This document shows positions 8,542 through 18,487 of a stretch of DNA of 54,615 nt, in pieces; position 1 is the stretch's first letter; every line of letters begins with the position of its first letter. Below the pieces are notes generated by a model. It had not been told where the DNA came from. It did no database searches and worked only from the letters and a program-made list of their open reading frames with translations. The translations under genes and the position numbers were made by a program. Source of the stretch: an uncultured Lachnobacterium sp. (GTDB taxonomy: Bacteria > Bacillota > Clostridia > Lachnospirales > Lachnospiraceae). The stretch covers positions 1 to 54,615 of the forward strand of contig UQRC01000013.1 in the NCBI GenBank assembly GCA_900543445.1, read 5' to 3'.

Positions 8542-9932
8542 TGACTTATCTGGCTGTAATGGTTGGAATGTACCTGTTACATTTGATGCTCAAGATGCAT
8601 TGGATCACGACTGCAATTGTTACCGGCTACATGCTGCTTCGGGTGCATGTTCACCGTAATTGGTATCACAAGGCACAGGAACAGCGGCTTCGTTTTGGGG
8701 AGACGGCGGACTATCTGGATACTGTGCTGTATGCCTTCTTAAAAGAGGGAAAGGTGGAAGGCGCATTATCGGATACAAAGGCGGCTCTTGTTGATGGTCC
8801 AATGAGAGAGGTAGTTGGGGATGCATTGGATCATATGCATATGACATTTGATGATACGGATGTTATGACAGATGCATTGCAATTGATTGAAAAACAGTAT
8901 CCTTGTCGAAGAATGAAAGCAGTACATGATTTTTTTATGCACGTGGAAAATTATGGGGGCGACGCTGCCAAACCGGTGGAATTGCTTCTTGCAGATAAGA
9001 ATCGCTGGCAAAAATGTATTCAGGTAGAACAAAAGCAGAGGCAGAAAATGTTTACAGATATTGTGATGTCAATTGTGGCCTCACTTGTGATCTGTAGTAT
9101 TATTCTTTATCTTCCGGTTATGGACATTAGCGCCAATATTATATCGCAGGCATTGACAGTTGTTGTTTTGATTTTGGATGATCTGATCTTGACGCGGGCA
9201 CAGAAATTCCTTGCTGTAGACTGGTTGGTTTTAGATCTTGAGGATGAAAAACAACAGGAACAGCGTATGAAAAGATACTTGGAGTATGACAGGCACAAAG
9301 AAGTTCGGTTATCTTGCATTCTTGCCATGATTGGAATCGTGATTACGTCACTTTGTATTTTTGTAATGCAAAAGCAGGCTTTGGGTGCTGGGATGATGGT
9401 AATGACTTTAATTATGGCAAATCAGCATGAGATTGGGCGGAGTTTATCCATTAAAAATCTAAAGAAGAGTATTCAGAGAGCTTTTCCAGGATGGCTTATG
9501 GACATCATATTGTTATTGCAGAGTGAAAATGTGCAGGTCGCATTTGTAAAATCAAAGGAACATGTTCCGGTTGTATTAGCACATGAGGTAGAAACTCTTG
9601 TTGATCAGATTGAAATGGAACCGGAATCTGCAGAACCTTATCATAAGTTCTTCTGCCAGTTTCAGATCCCTGAAATACACTCGGCAATGAGTATGCTCTA
9701 TTCAATCTCCATGGGAAGCAGTAATCGGGCAGATCAGCAGATCAGTGAATTGATTGAACGAAATCTGACGATGCTTGATGTGGCAGAAAAGGAGCGGTTG
9801 GCTAATCTTAGCAGCGGAATGTATCTTCTTTTCCTTGCCCCGGTAGTGACCGCTTCTCTCAAGCTGGTGACGGATATGGCAATTTTTATGCTTTCGTTCC
9901 TTACAAGTGGAAATCTTGCGGCTATGGGATGA
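8541..9932 (+). CDS. TadB/TadC-like double GspF-domain membrane protein
   Basis: A 463-residue integral membrane protein. The pattern is two short N-terminal spans (about 4-17, 21-35), a soluble helical domain (50-170), spans near 173-191, 199-214, 256-275 and 281-294, a second soluble helical domain (300-425) and a C-terminal hydrophobic region (428-455). This is what a fusion of the two GspF-type platform proteins TadB and TadC would look like, and the operon has no other platform gene. In the family these proteins sit in the membrane above the ATPase and transmit its movement to the pilin. Primary sequence similarity is weak by eye, so the assignment rests on topology and gene order. Confidence 0.7.
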   Translation: MTYLAVMVGMYLLHLMLKMHWITTAIVTGYMLLRVHVHRNWYHKAQEQRLRFGETADYLDTVLYAFLKEGKVEGALSDTKAALVDGPMREVVGDALDHMHMTFDDTDVMTDALQLIEKQYPCRRMKAVHDFFMHVENYGGDAAKPVELLLADKNRWQKCIQVEQKQRQKMFTDIVMSIVASLVICSIILYLPVMDISANIISQALTVVVLILDDLILTRAQKFLAVDWLVLDLEDEKQQEQRMKRYLEYDRHKEVRLSCILAMIGIVITSLCIFVMQKQALGAGMMVMTLIMANQHEIGRSLSIKNLKKSIQRAFPGWLMDIILLLQSENVQVAFVKSKEHVPVVLAHEVETLVDQIEMEPESAEPYHKFFCQFQIPEIHSAMSMLYSISMGSSNRADQQISELIERNLTMLDVAEKERLANLSSGMYLLFLAPVVTASLKLVTDMAIFMLSFLTSGNLAAMG

Positions 9933-9954
9933 AATTTCAGGTTAGGGGGAAAAC

Positions 9955-10332
9955 ATGAGTCAGATAGTGAAAGCGTTTCTTGGCGTATTTCTTACGATTT
10001 TTATGGCTGTGGTTGCTTTGGGAGTACTCAATACGTATATGGAAGTAATGAGTGCGCAGGATATGCAGGCGCGAATAGTGGACGAGTTGGAAAACAGTAA
10101 TTTTAATGCGGATGTGATGAGCGCTTGCTTTAAGCGGTGTGCAGAAGCGGGATATGAACTTGCAGTTACCACATATGGGGAAAGTGGTGCGATTGCTGCA
10201 ATTCATGGACAACAGGAGGTGCCGGCGGTAAACGATGCGGTATCAATGGCTAAGGTGGAATTGCGATTCCCTATGAAAAGTGTATTTCTCGGAATTGATC
10301 AGTCACGTGTATTTGTTGGATATGCGAGATAG
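9955..10332 (+). CDS. TadE-like single-span pseudopilin candidate (125 aa)
   Basis: A 125-residue protein with an N-terminal hydrophobic helix (7-27) directly after MSQIVK and a soluble remainder that contains a CFKRC pair. TadE/TadF minor pilins of Tad systems have this architecture: one N-terminal helix and a small extracytoplasmic domain with alternating strands, here near AKVELRFPM. AGGGGG lies ahead of the ATG. It follows the platform gene by 22 bases and is followed at once by the micro-pilins. Family membership is not certain. Confidence 0.6.
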   Translation: MSQIVKAFLGVFLTIFMAVVALGVLNTYMEVMSAQDMQARIVDELENSNFNADVMSACFKRCAEAGYELAVTTYGESGAIAAIHGQQEVPAVNDAVSMAKVELRFPMKSVFLGIDQSRVFVGYAR

Positions 10333-10341
10333 GAGGGAAAA

Positions 10342-10446
10342 TTGAAAACGATAATGGAAGAGTATGGAATCAGTGTGCTGATGCTTGTAATGGGTATTGG
10401 AGTACTTGCCGGGCTTACGCAGGCACTTGGTATGATCTGTGCATGA
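10342..10446 (+). CDS. Flp-like micro-pilin (34 aa)
   Basis: A 34-residue frame, TTG start at 10342 with AGGAGG five bases upstream (10331-10336). It begins MKTIMEEYG and continues as one hydrophobic helix to the end (ALGMICA). The EYG triplet stands at residues 7-9, exactly as in the 62-residue protein at 7273 and the 48-residue protein at 10523. It is easily missed because of its size and TTG start. It is likely a minor pilin-like subunit or assembly cap, by inference. Confidence 0.7.
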   Translation: MKTIMEEYGISVLMLVMGIGVLAGLTQALGMICA

Positions 10447-10522
10447 TAAGCGGATGATGAATATTGAGTAGAAAATAGCAGAGGATGAAGACTACAGAGA
10501 TCATAAGGGAAGGAGTTGCGAA

Positions 10523-10669
10523 ATGAAAGAAATTATAAATGAGTATGGGAGTATGGTTCTTGCAGTCACGGGTTTGATATTGTTTTTTGGAACAATGGGG
10601 GCGGTCGTACTGTCTCGAAGTGGGCTTCTGATGCAGATGATACAGACCTGGATGTATGGAGGTGTATGA
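10523..10669 (+). CDS. Flp-like micro-pilin (48 aa)
   Basis: A 48-residue frame with AAGGAG before its ATG. It begins MKEIINEYGS, has a hydrophobic helix (about 11-30) and a short amphipathic tail ending WMYGGV. EYG occupies residues 7-9, matching its neighbours, so this is a paralogue series and not chance. Its stop lies 3 bases before the next start, and its own 3' end carries that gene's GGAGG. Inferred to be a minor pilin-like subunit of the same system. Confidence 0.72.
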   Translation: MKEIINEYGSMVLAVTGLILFFGTMGAVVLSRSGLLMQMIQTWMYGGV

Positions 10670-10672
10670 CGG

Positions 10673-10870
10673 ATGAAAGAAATCATGCGACAATATGGAC
10701 AGAGTGTGATTGCAGTCGTGGTTGCAGTGCTGTTATTTGGAATTATTGGTGGAAGTGTGACCGGGCAATCCAAGTCGATCTATACGCAGACAGGACAGCT
10801 TGTGAAGCAGGTGAATCTGGATGCAGTAGGAGAAAACGCAGAGTTTGAACGGTACTGGAGGCTTCGATGA
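10673..10870 (+). CDS. Flp-like micro-pilin with variant motif (65 aa)
   Basis: A 65-residue protein starting MKEIMRQYGQ, then a hydrophobic helix (11-29) and a 35-residue polar tail. QYG replaces EYG at residues 7-9, so the glutamate that is important in type IV pilins is changed here. This could mark a terminal or initiating subunit. It overlaps the next gene by 4 bases (ATGA), indicating translational coupling. A start one frame over at 10666 is a shadow. Confidence 0.72.
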   Translation: MKEIMRQYGQSVIAVVVAVLLFGIIGGSVTGQSKSIYTQTGQLVKQVNLDAVGENAEFERYWRLR

Positions 10871-11247
10871 AAAATATTATTCTTGGAATGATCGGTGGTG
10901 CGGTTGCAATCTATCTTGTAGTGTTTTGTCTAAGCGTGTATAGTATCTCGGCGCGTAAAAATGAAATGGAAAATTGTATCTCACAGGTATTGGAACAGAA
11001 TATGATACATTTTTACGGGAATACAGACAATGATGTAGAAGTAAAGCAGGCGGTAACGCAGGATCTTATTACACGCTTGCAGGCGGATTCTAAAATTGTT
11101 GTTGATGTATATACCTGCGATATGAAAAACGGGATTATTGCTGCTACAATCCAGGAAGAATTTTATCTGCCGATTGGAACGAGAAAGAATATTGCATGCA
11201 CGAAAACAGTAATTGCAGAGGAAGAAATTGTAGAGACCGAAATGTAA
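10867..11247 (+). CDS. TadE-like single-span protein (126 aa)
   Basis: A 126-residue protein with an N-terminal membrane helix (4-26, after MKN) and a soluble domain of predicted helix then strands (IVVDVYTCD, GIIAATIQEE), with three cysteines outside the helix. Architecture and position match the protein at 9955 and the TadE/TadF minor pilins. It is translationally coupled to the micro-pilin before it. I cannot assign a specific function. Confidence 0.6.
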   Translation: MKNIILGMIGGAVAIYLVVFCLSVYSISARKNEMENCISQVLEQNMIHFYGNTDNDVEVKQAVTQDLITRLQADSKIVVDVYTCDMKNGIIAATIQEEFYLPIGTRKNIACTKTVIAEEEIVETEM

Positions 11248-11268
11248 AAGCATGAAAGAGGAGAAGAT

Positions 11269-11778
11269 ATGGAAAACAATAACAGCAGAAAGGAAAAACT
11301 GTGGTTGTTTGTCTTTGGCATCTTTATGGTGTCAATTCTGGTGTTTGCAATGTCAATTCAGATTAAGAAGCAGGATGTCCAGATAAATTCATATTATGAA
11401 CAGAGTTCACAATATGAAAATCAGAGTGTGTCTGGTCGATGGATCTACAAGGGAAAGCATGTAGTAGAAAGTATGCATCGAAAAGATCGGGATTATTTTG
11501 ATCAGATACTCGAACAATGGCTCGAGGGTTCGCTGACAGATACTGAGCTTACCGATTGGATGATGCTGCGGTTGCAGGAATGTGATATAGATGTACAAAC
11601 GATAGGTGTCATGAGCCAACAAGTGTGCCTGTTTGAGAGCGAAGATGATGTTCCGGATTATGAAACACGTCTGCAAAATGCGAACAGTATCTATGAATTT
11701 ATTGGCTTGTATACAAATGGAAAAAAAGACGCTGAAGGAAAATTAATTTGTTACTATTGGGAGGCTGGAGCTAGGTGA
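11269..11778 (+). CDS. Single-span membrane protein of the Tad-like operon (169 aa)
   Basis: A 169-residue protein with a charged N-terminus (MENNNSRKEK), one membrane helix (11-31) and an acidic, Gln-rich extracytoplasmic part of about 135 residues. I do not recognise the soluble domain. AGAGGAG precedes the ATG, and the stop overlaps the next GTG start by 4 bases (GTGA). The coupling to the secreted adhesin-like gene suggests the two products act together, perhaps as an anchor or chaperone for it. Confidence 0.6.
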   Translation: MENNNSRKEKLWLFVFGIFMVSILVFAMSIQIKKQDVQINSYYEQSSQYENQSVSGRWIYKGKHVVESMHRKDRDYFDQILEQWLEGSLTDTELTDWMMLRLQECDIDVQTIGVMSQQVCLFESEDDVPDYETRLQNANSIYEFIGLYTNGKKDAEGKLICYYWEAGAR

Positions 11779-13202
11779 AAAAAGAAGAAAAGATAAAATA
11801 TAAAAATCACAGGATGCTACATCTTGTGTTAGTTTTTGCATTATTTGTAAGTGTACTTGGTATTTCGTCACAATCAGTGAAGGCAAGTGTATGGAACAAT
11901 GCATATACATATTATAGTACGTATGGGAACTCCGTTGTTTTTCGACCGATGACATCGACGGATGGAATGATTTATTATGCAACAAAGGCTAAAAAAGCAA
12001 GCACGAGCACAGTGTATCGAACCCTTGGATGGAAGGTTTCAATAAAAAATATGAGTGGAAGTACCCTTCAGACACTTTATTTTAAGCTTGGTGGAAGTTA
12101 TATGTATGTGACAGATACCGTTACAAAGAACAATTATGAATACAATTTGTTTTCACTTTCGTTGTATCAGCTTAAAGGAAGACTGAATTCCAAAGCAACG
12201 ACGGCTCTTACGACAGGCAAGGCAAATATAGAACTGAACGCGTGTATGACGATTGTAAAAAATGGAAGTGTTAAGGGACGTATGAATGATAGTGGCCCGG
12301 TTTCCGGTCAGGTATACACGAGTTATAGCGGAATCGCCAATGCTGCTAATTGGAGCAGCTCGTCAAAACAGTCGCTATACAACTATTTTAACAAGGAAGT
12401 GGAAGATCTGTTTTATCAGGTTGATGTGACGGCTGGAGAAGGAATTAAATCGGTAAGTGGATCCGGATGGTACTGTTACGGAACTGATGTAAGCGTGCAA
12501 GCTTGGACGAAAACCGGTTATGAGTTCTCAAATTGGACGGGATTACTTCGTGGCGGTTACATTAGTGACCATTTTATTGTAAATGAGTCCGGAAGATGCA
12601 TAGCGATCGCAGAACCGAAAATGCTTCGTATTTATTATCATCGCAATTGGACACAACAGGATAGTGAGATCTACTGTCAGACCGTGCGGTATAATACAAA
12701 TGGTGCAAAACTTGAAAATTGTGGATGGAGAAAAGATGGCAAACTTGCCTTGGGGTGGGCACTTGCATCAACGGCTGGGACGGCGAAATACAAAGTAGAT
12801 GCAACAATAAGCAGTAAATGGATTGATCAGAATGCACCGACGGTACATTTGTATGCAGTATGGGAAAAGACAGATCCAACACCAGGTCCAATGCCAAATC
12901 CGACGCCAACACCAACTCCAACGCCGACACCATCAGAACCAACACCAACACCGGATCCACCGCCGGGACCGACACCAACGCCGGGTCCACAACCAACGGA
13001 TCCGGAGAATGGCAGTGACCCGGAGAATAAAAAAACGACAACGAAACGTATTGTTCGTTGTCGCTTTATCAGCAGTCAGTACTTTGAAGATGAACACGAA
13101 AATCTGATTCCACAGGAGCGTGGTGGTCTGGCACCGGATTCGGTGTGGGCTACGGACTCAGTTCGCAGGCAGATCCTTCGGTATGCGTTACGTAAAGCAT
13201 AG
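11775..13202 (+). CDS. Secreted InlB-repeat-like protein with Pro/Thr stalk
   Basis: A 475-residue exported protein. A signal peptide spans about 1-37 (hydrophobic core LVLVFALFVSVLGI, likely cleavage after SVKA). It is followed by a region rich in Ser, Thr and Tyr, then an InlB B-repeat / Listeria-Bacteroides-type segment (DVTAGEGIKSVSGSG and GYEFSNWTG), a second related segment ending VHLYAVWEKT, a Pro-Thr stalk at about 367-415, and a 60-residue basic tail (ending RYALRKA). There is no LPXTG motif or C-terminal membrane helix, so attachment would have to be through the operon's other products. A surface or tip adhesin is the likely role. GTG start, overlapping the previous stop. Confidence 0.72.
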   Translation: MKKEEKIKYKNHRMLHLVLVFALFVSVLGISSQSVKASVWNNAYTYYSTYGNSVVFRPMTSTDGMIYYATKAKKASTSTVYRTLGWKVSIKNMSGSTLQTLYFKLGGSYMYVTDTVTKNNYEYNLFSLSLYQLKGRLNSKATTALTTGKANIELNACMTIVKNGSVKGRMNDSGPVSGQVYTSYSGIANAANWSSSSKQSLYNYFNKEVEDLFYQVDVTAGEGIKSVSGSGWYCYGTDVSVQAWTKTGYEFSNWTGLLRGGYISDHFIVNESGRCIAIAEPKMLRIYYHRNWTQQDSEIYCQTVRYNTNGAKLENCGWRKDGKLALGWALASTAGTAKYKVDATISSKWIDQNAPTVHLYAVWEKTDPTPGPMPNPTPTPTPTPTPSEPTPTPDPPPGPTPTPGPQPTDPENGSDPENKKTTTKRIVRCRFISSQYFEDEHENLIPQERGGLAPDSVWATDSVRRQILRYALRKA

Positions 13203-13228
13203 GTGAAGGACAAGATCAGATTGTTCTA

Positions 13229-14500
13229 TCAGTCTTTGGACGCATCAGATTCCGGAAGCTTGATGTATACGCGCTCGATGCGATTCTTATCCATACGGTC
13301 AATTTTTAAGAGTACGTTATCATCTGTAATGATGATCTCGTTCTTTTCAGGAAGATGACCGAGCTGACCAAGACAGTAGCCTCCGATTGTATCGTAATCA
13401 TCCGATTCGAAGCTGTGACCTAATGCATCGCTGACATCATCGAGGTTGGCAGAACCGAGTACATAGAATTCACGATCGTTGATCGGCGTGATATCGTCGA
13501 CTTCATCCTCGTCGTACTCGTCACGAATCTCACCGACAATTTCCTCGAGGAGATCTTCGAGTGTGATCAGACCGGCAGTAACACCATATTCGTCAAGAAC
13601 GATTGCAAGAGAAATCGAAGATTTACGCATCTCAAGAAAGAGATCGGCCGTATTCTTGTGTTCGTATGTAAAGTATGGTTCACGCAACATGGAACGGACA
13701 GAGAAGTTTTCGTCATCTTTCTCAAGGAGAAAATCCTTCATATTGATGATTCCAATCACATTATCTGTTGTATCTTCATATACCGGAAGGCGGGTAAACA
13801 TATCTTCACGGAAGACATCGAGCACTTCCTGATAGGTTGCATCTACCTGAACAAATGTCATATCGATACGTGGTACCATAATCTCTTTGGCCTGGGCATC
13901 GCCGAAGTCGAAGAGATTATGGATCATATCGCGTTCTTCGTTCTCAATGACACCGGTTTCCTGACTGACATCCACGATGGTACGAAGTTCTTCTTCTGTC
14001 ATCTGTTGTGCGGCATCCTTTGGATTGACGCGTAACAGGAAGAGAAGTCCCATGGATAATTTATTGATAATGAAGATGACCGGAGTCAGAATTTTCATCA
14101 GAATTTCAATGATTCCGGCGATTGCAAGAGCAATGGAATCTGCTTTGATTGTGGCAAGCGTCTTTGGGGTTACTTCGCCAAAAATCAGAATCAGAAAAGT
14201 GAGTATTCCGGTTGCAATACCGGCTCCGACACTTCCAAAATACTGTATCGTGAGGGAAGTAGCGAGAGAAGAAGCCGACAGATTGACAATATTATTGCCA
14301 ATCAGGATGGCAGAAAGCATCTTACCGGAATCGTCAGTAACGCGCAGAACCCTGTCTGCTCGCTTATTGCCAGATTCAGACAGGGTACGCATGCGTATTT
14401 TATTGACGGTGGTAAGGGCTGTCTCTGACGATGAAAAGAATGCAGAGAGCAGCAGTAAAAGTATTAAAATAATAAGTTGTACTATGTCACCAGGGGTCAA
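13229..14500 (-). CDS. CorC/HlyC-family membrane protein (DUF21-CBS-CorC)
   Basis: A 423-residue membrane protein. An N-terminal DUF21/CNNM domain (about 1-190) has several helices and the SSSETALTTVNKIR and FGEVTPKTLA motifs, followed by a CBS pair (about 210-330) and the C-terminal CorC/HlyC transporter-associated domain. Members are linked to magnesium or other divalent-cation efflux; the hemolysin name is historical. The start is a TTG (14498-14500) with GAGGTG seven bases upstream. It is downstream of guaB on the same strand with a 45-base gap, and converges on the Tad-like operon. Confidence 0.88.
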   Translation of the reverse strand: MTPGDIVQLIILILLLLLSAFFSSSETALTTVNKIRMRTLSESGNKRADRVLRVTDDSGKMLSAILIGNNIVNLSASSLATSLTIQYFGSVGAGIATGILTFLILIFGEVTPKTLATIKADSIALAIAGIIEILMKILTPVIFIINKLSMGLLFLLRVNPKDAAQQMTEEELRTIVDVSQETGVIENEERDMIHNLFDFGDAQAKEIMVPRIDMTFVQVDATYQEVLDVFREDMFTRLPVYEDTTDNVIGIINMKDFLLEKDDENFSVRSMLREPYFTYEHKNTADLFLEMRKSSISLAIVLDEYGVTAGLITLEDLLEEIVGEIRDEYDEDEVDDITPINDREFYVLGSANLDDVSDALGHSFESDDYDTIGGYCLGQLGHLPEKNEIIITDDNVLLKIDRMDKNRIERVYIKLPESDASKD

Positions 14501-14545
14501 AAAAATTCACCTCATAATTAAAATAAACTGTGTAGGAACAATCTC

Positions 14546-16006
<1,461 letters not shown>

Positions 16007-16064
16007 CTAATTTCCTCACTTTCTTCTTATTTGTAAACTCAAACTTTTTAGAATAATTGTATAT

Positions 16065-16093
16065 ACAATAGCAAAATAATAGGGGAGTGTCAA
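16065..16093 (-). promoter_or_regulatory. guaB promoter
   Basis: Read on the minus strand: TTGACA (16093-16088), 17 bases, TATTGT (16070-16065). The -35 is perfect and spacing optimal; the leader before guaB is about 55 bases, with no purine riboswitch-like fold visible. Confidence 0.85.
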
Positions 16094-16152
16094 GAGATGC
16101 AGGATGCATTATTACTTATAAAACAACGCCTTTTTTCTTATAAATAAAAAGA

Positions 16153-16181
16153 TTCACAAATGGACAGGCTTGTGCTATAAT
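16153..16181 (+). promoter_or_regulatory. hisA-glnA promoter
   Basis: TTCACA (16153-16158), 17 bases, TATAAT (16176-16181), with an extended TGTGC just before the -10. Transcription should begin near 16188, leaving a leader of about 140 bases. Confidence 0.85.
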
Positions 16182-16187
16182 CGACTT

Positions 16188-16329
16188 AATTCAACAAGGT
16201 AATGTGTTACATTAATATAAGGAAGGGCAAGGGAGCCACAGGATGGACTTTCTATGCCCATTTTTTGAAATATGGCGCAGGATATCCTGTGAAAGAAAGG
16301 AAAAGTCTGCGTGCAAGAAGGAGTACAAG
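16188..16329 (+). promoter_or_regulatory. Leader of hisA-glnA with alternative pairings
   Basis: In this leader GGGCA can pair with TGCCC followed directly by six T (16250-16266 region), resembling an intrinsic terminator. CACAGGAT near 16236-16243 can pair with ATCCTGTG (16283-16290), which itself can fold as the 12-base palindrome CAGGATATCCTG (16278-16289). Mutually exclusive folds are typical of attenuators, but no T-box consensus is present. Confidence 0.4.
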
Positions 16330-17127
16330 ATGCAGTTCAGACCATGTATCGACATTCACAATGGAAAAGTGAAGCAGATCGTCGGCAGTTCGCTTAAGGA
16401 TCAGGGAAGTGTTGCCAAGGAGAATTTTGTGTCCGGGCAGGATGCTGCTTTCTATGCAAATCTGTATAAGAAACAGGGAATTACGGGAGGACATATCATT
16501 TTACTCAACCCTCAGGGGAGTGAGTATTATGAGGCAACGAAGGATCAGGCACTGAAAGCACTTAAGGCGTATCCCGGAGGACTTCAGGTAGGTGGCGGGA
16601 TTACATCGGAGAATGCCGCTGAATTTATTGAGGCAGGCGCGGCGGCAGTGATTGTTACGTCGTATGTCTTCAAAGATGGCACCGTTAATTATGAGAATCT
16701 TGATAAAATTTATCAGACGGTCGGCAGAGAACATCTGGTATTAGACTTGTCCTGCAGATACAGGCAGATGCCGGATGGTGAGAGTGGTTACTATATTGTG
16801 ACGGATCGCTGGCAGAAGTTTACGGATGAGAGGATGTGCACCGAATTGCTGGATCGTTTGTCTGAATATTGTTTTGAATTTCTGATCCACGCAGTGGATG
16901 TGGAGGGGAAGGCGAACGGAATCGAGGAGCCGCTTGTAACACTTCTCGGAGACTGGGGTAAGATTCCAGTCACATATGCAGGCGGCGTTCACAGTTACGA
17001 GGATCTGGAGGAACTGGCAGAGCTTGGTCATAACCGGCTGAACGTTACGATAGGAAGCGCATTGGATCTGTTTGGAGGGACAATGTCCTATGAGCAGGTA
17101 ATTCAATATATAAAGGAGAGAGAATGA
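16330..17127 (+). CDS. hisA: Eukaryote-type HisA, ProFAR isomerase
   Basis: Isomerises ProFAR to PRFAR, the fourth step of histidine synthesis, in the cytosol. The 265-residue TIM barrel has [17 protein letters not shown] at the N-terminus (catalytic Asp at residue 8), [32 protein letters not shown] and [12 protein letters not shown]. These match the yeast His6/plant-type sequence pattern and not the usual bacterial HisA. AAGGAG sits before the ATG at 16330; an in-frame ATG at 16243 would add 29 unlikely residues. It overlaps glnA by 4 bases (ATGA). No other his gene lies in the window. Confidence 0.88.
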   Translation: MQFRPCIDIHNGKVKQIVGSSLKDQGSVAKENFVSGQDAAFYANLYKKQGITGGHIILLNPQGSEYYEATKDQALKALKAYPGGLQVGGGITSENAAEFIEAGAAAVIVTSYVFKDGTVNYENLDKIYQTVGREHLVLDLSCRYRQMPDGESGYYIVTDRWQKFTDERMCTELLDRLSEYCFEFLIHAVDVEGKANGIEEPLVTLLGDWGKIPVTYAGGVHSYEDLEELAELGHNRLNVTIGSALDLFGGTMSYEQVIQYIKERE

Positions 17128-18458
17128 TGAGCAAGTATACGAAAGAAGATATTTTCCGCATGGTGGAAGAGGAGGATGTAGAATTCATCCGCCTGCAGTT
17201 CACGGACATATTCGGCACGTTGAAAAACGTTGCGATTACGGCAAGCCAGCTGGACAAGGCATTGAATAACAAATGTATGTTTGACGGATCCTCCATTGAG
17301 GGATTTGTCCGTATTGAAGAATCGGATATGTATCTGTATCCGGATCTTGATACCTTTACGATTTTTCCATGGAGACCGCAGCAGGGTAAGGTTGCACGTA
17401 TCATCTGTGATGTATACTGTGCGGACGGAAAGCCTTTTATCGGAGATCCGCGTTATATCTTAAAGCTGCAGATCGAGGAAGCAGCACAGATGGGGTATAC
17501 CTTCAATGTCGGACCGGAATGTGAATTCTTTTTATTCCATCAGGATGAGAACGGACAGCCGACAACGATCACTCATGAGAAGGCCGGTTACTTTGATTTA
17601 GGTCCGGTGGATCTTGGCGAGAATGCAAGGCGCGACATGGTGCTGACGCTGGAGGATATGGGCTTTGAGATTGAGGCATCCCATCACGAGGTCGCTCCGG
17701 CGCAGCATGAAATCGACTTCAAGTATGATGAGGCGATGCATACTGCCGACAATATTATGACCTTTAAGCTTGCAGTCAAGACGATCGCGAAGAGACACGG
17801 TCTGTTTGCCAGCTTTATGCCGAAGCCGAAATACGGAATCAACGGTTCCGGAATGCATATTAATATGTCATTATCGAAGGATGGTAAGAATATCTTTGAT
17901 GATGCAGGCGGAAAACTTGGACTGAGCAAAGAGGCGTATTATTTTATTGGCGGAATCATCAAACATATGAAAGCAATCACAGTGATCATGAATCCGCTCG
18001 TCAATTCCTATAAGCGTCTGGTACCGGGATACGAAGCACCTTGTTATATTGCATGGTCTGCAACGAACCGCAGTCCGCTAATCCGAATTCCGGCAAGCAG
18101 AGGTCAGGAGACAAGAGTGGAACTTAGAAACCCGGATCCGGCAGCGAATCCGTATCTGGCACTTGCTGTATGCCTTGCGGCGGGACTTGACGGAATCCGC
18201 AACAAGATTGATCCTCCGGCAGAGGTTCCGGAGAATATTTATGAACTGGATGAGGACGAGCGCGAGAAGAGAGGAATCGAATCACTGCCTGCGGATCTGC
18301 ACGCAGCAATCCGGGAGCTGAAGAAGGACGTTTTCATTCAGGATGTATTGGGCAAGCATATCACCGGTAAATATATTGAGGCGAAAGAGGCAGAGTGGAT
18401 GCAGTATCGCACACAGGTTACCGGCTGGGAAATCGAAGAGTATCTTTATAAGATATAG
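17124..18458 (+). CDS. glnA: Type I glutamine synthetase
   Basis: Makes glutamine from glutamate, ammonia and ATP. The 444-residue protein is of the GSI-alpha size class. Visible: [23 protein letters not shown], the metal-binding [10 protein letters not shown], the ATP-site [26 protein letters not shown] and the C-terminal [16 protein letters not shown]. The adenylylation Tyr segment of GSI-beta is absent. Start at 17124 has AAAGGAG upstream, with a second ATG at 17127 as an alternative. It is translationally coupled to hisA and followed by an ANTAR gene 29 bases downstream, which fits antitermination control of nitrogen genes. Confidence 0.96.
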   Translation: MMSKYTKEDIFRMVEEEDVEFIRLQFTDIFGTLKNVAITASQLDKALNNKCMFDGSSIEGFVRIEESDMYLYPDLDTFTIFPWRPQQGKVARIICDVYCADGKPFIGDPRYILKLQIEEAAQMGYTFNVGPECEFFLFHQDENGQPTTITHEKAGYFDLGPVDLGENARRDMVLTLEDMGFEIEASHHEVAPAQHEIDFKYDEAMHTADNIMTFKLAVKTIAKRHGLFASFMPKPKYGINGSGMHINMSLSKDGKNIFDDAGGKLGLSKEAYYFIGGIIKHMKAITVIMNPLVNSYKRLVPGYEAPCYIAWSATNRSPLIRIPASRGQETRVELRNPDPAANPYLALAVCLAAGLDGIRNKIDPPAEVPENIYELDEDEREKRGIESLPADLHAAIRELKKDVFIQDVLGKHITGKYIEAKEAEWMQYRTQVTGWEIEEYLYKI

Positions 18459-18487
18459 AATAGAAACGATGCTTAGGTGACAATACA

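Noticed and set aside
12877..13017. Tandem CCAACACC-like short repeats resembling an array
   Set aside because: They are codons for the Pro-Thr stalk of the secreted protein, in frame, with no spacers; not a CRISPR array.
12574..13041. 155-residue minus-strand frame opposite the adhesin-like gene
   Set aside because: Composition is the complement of the Pro-Thr repeats (Val/Leu/Asp repeats); no ribosome site.
16188..16329. T-box before hisA
   Set aside because: No T-box consensus (AGGGTGGNACCGCG) and no specifier loop that I can identify.
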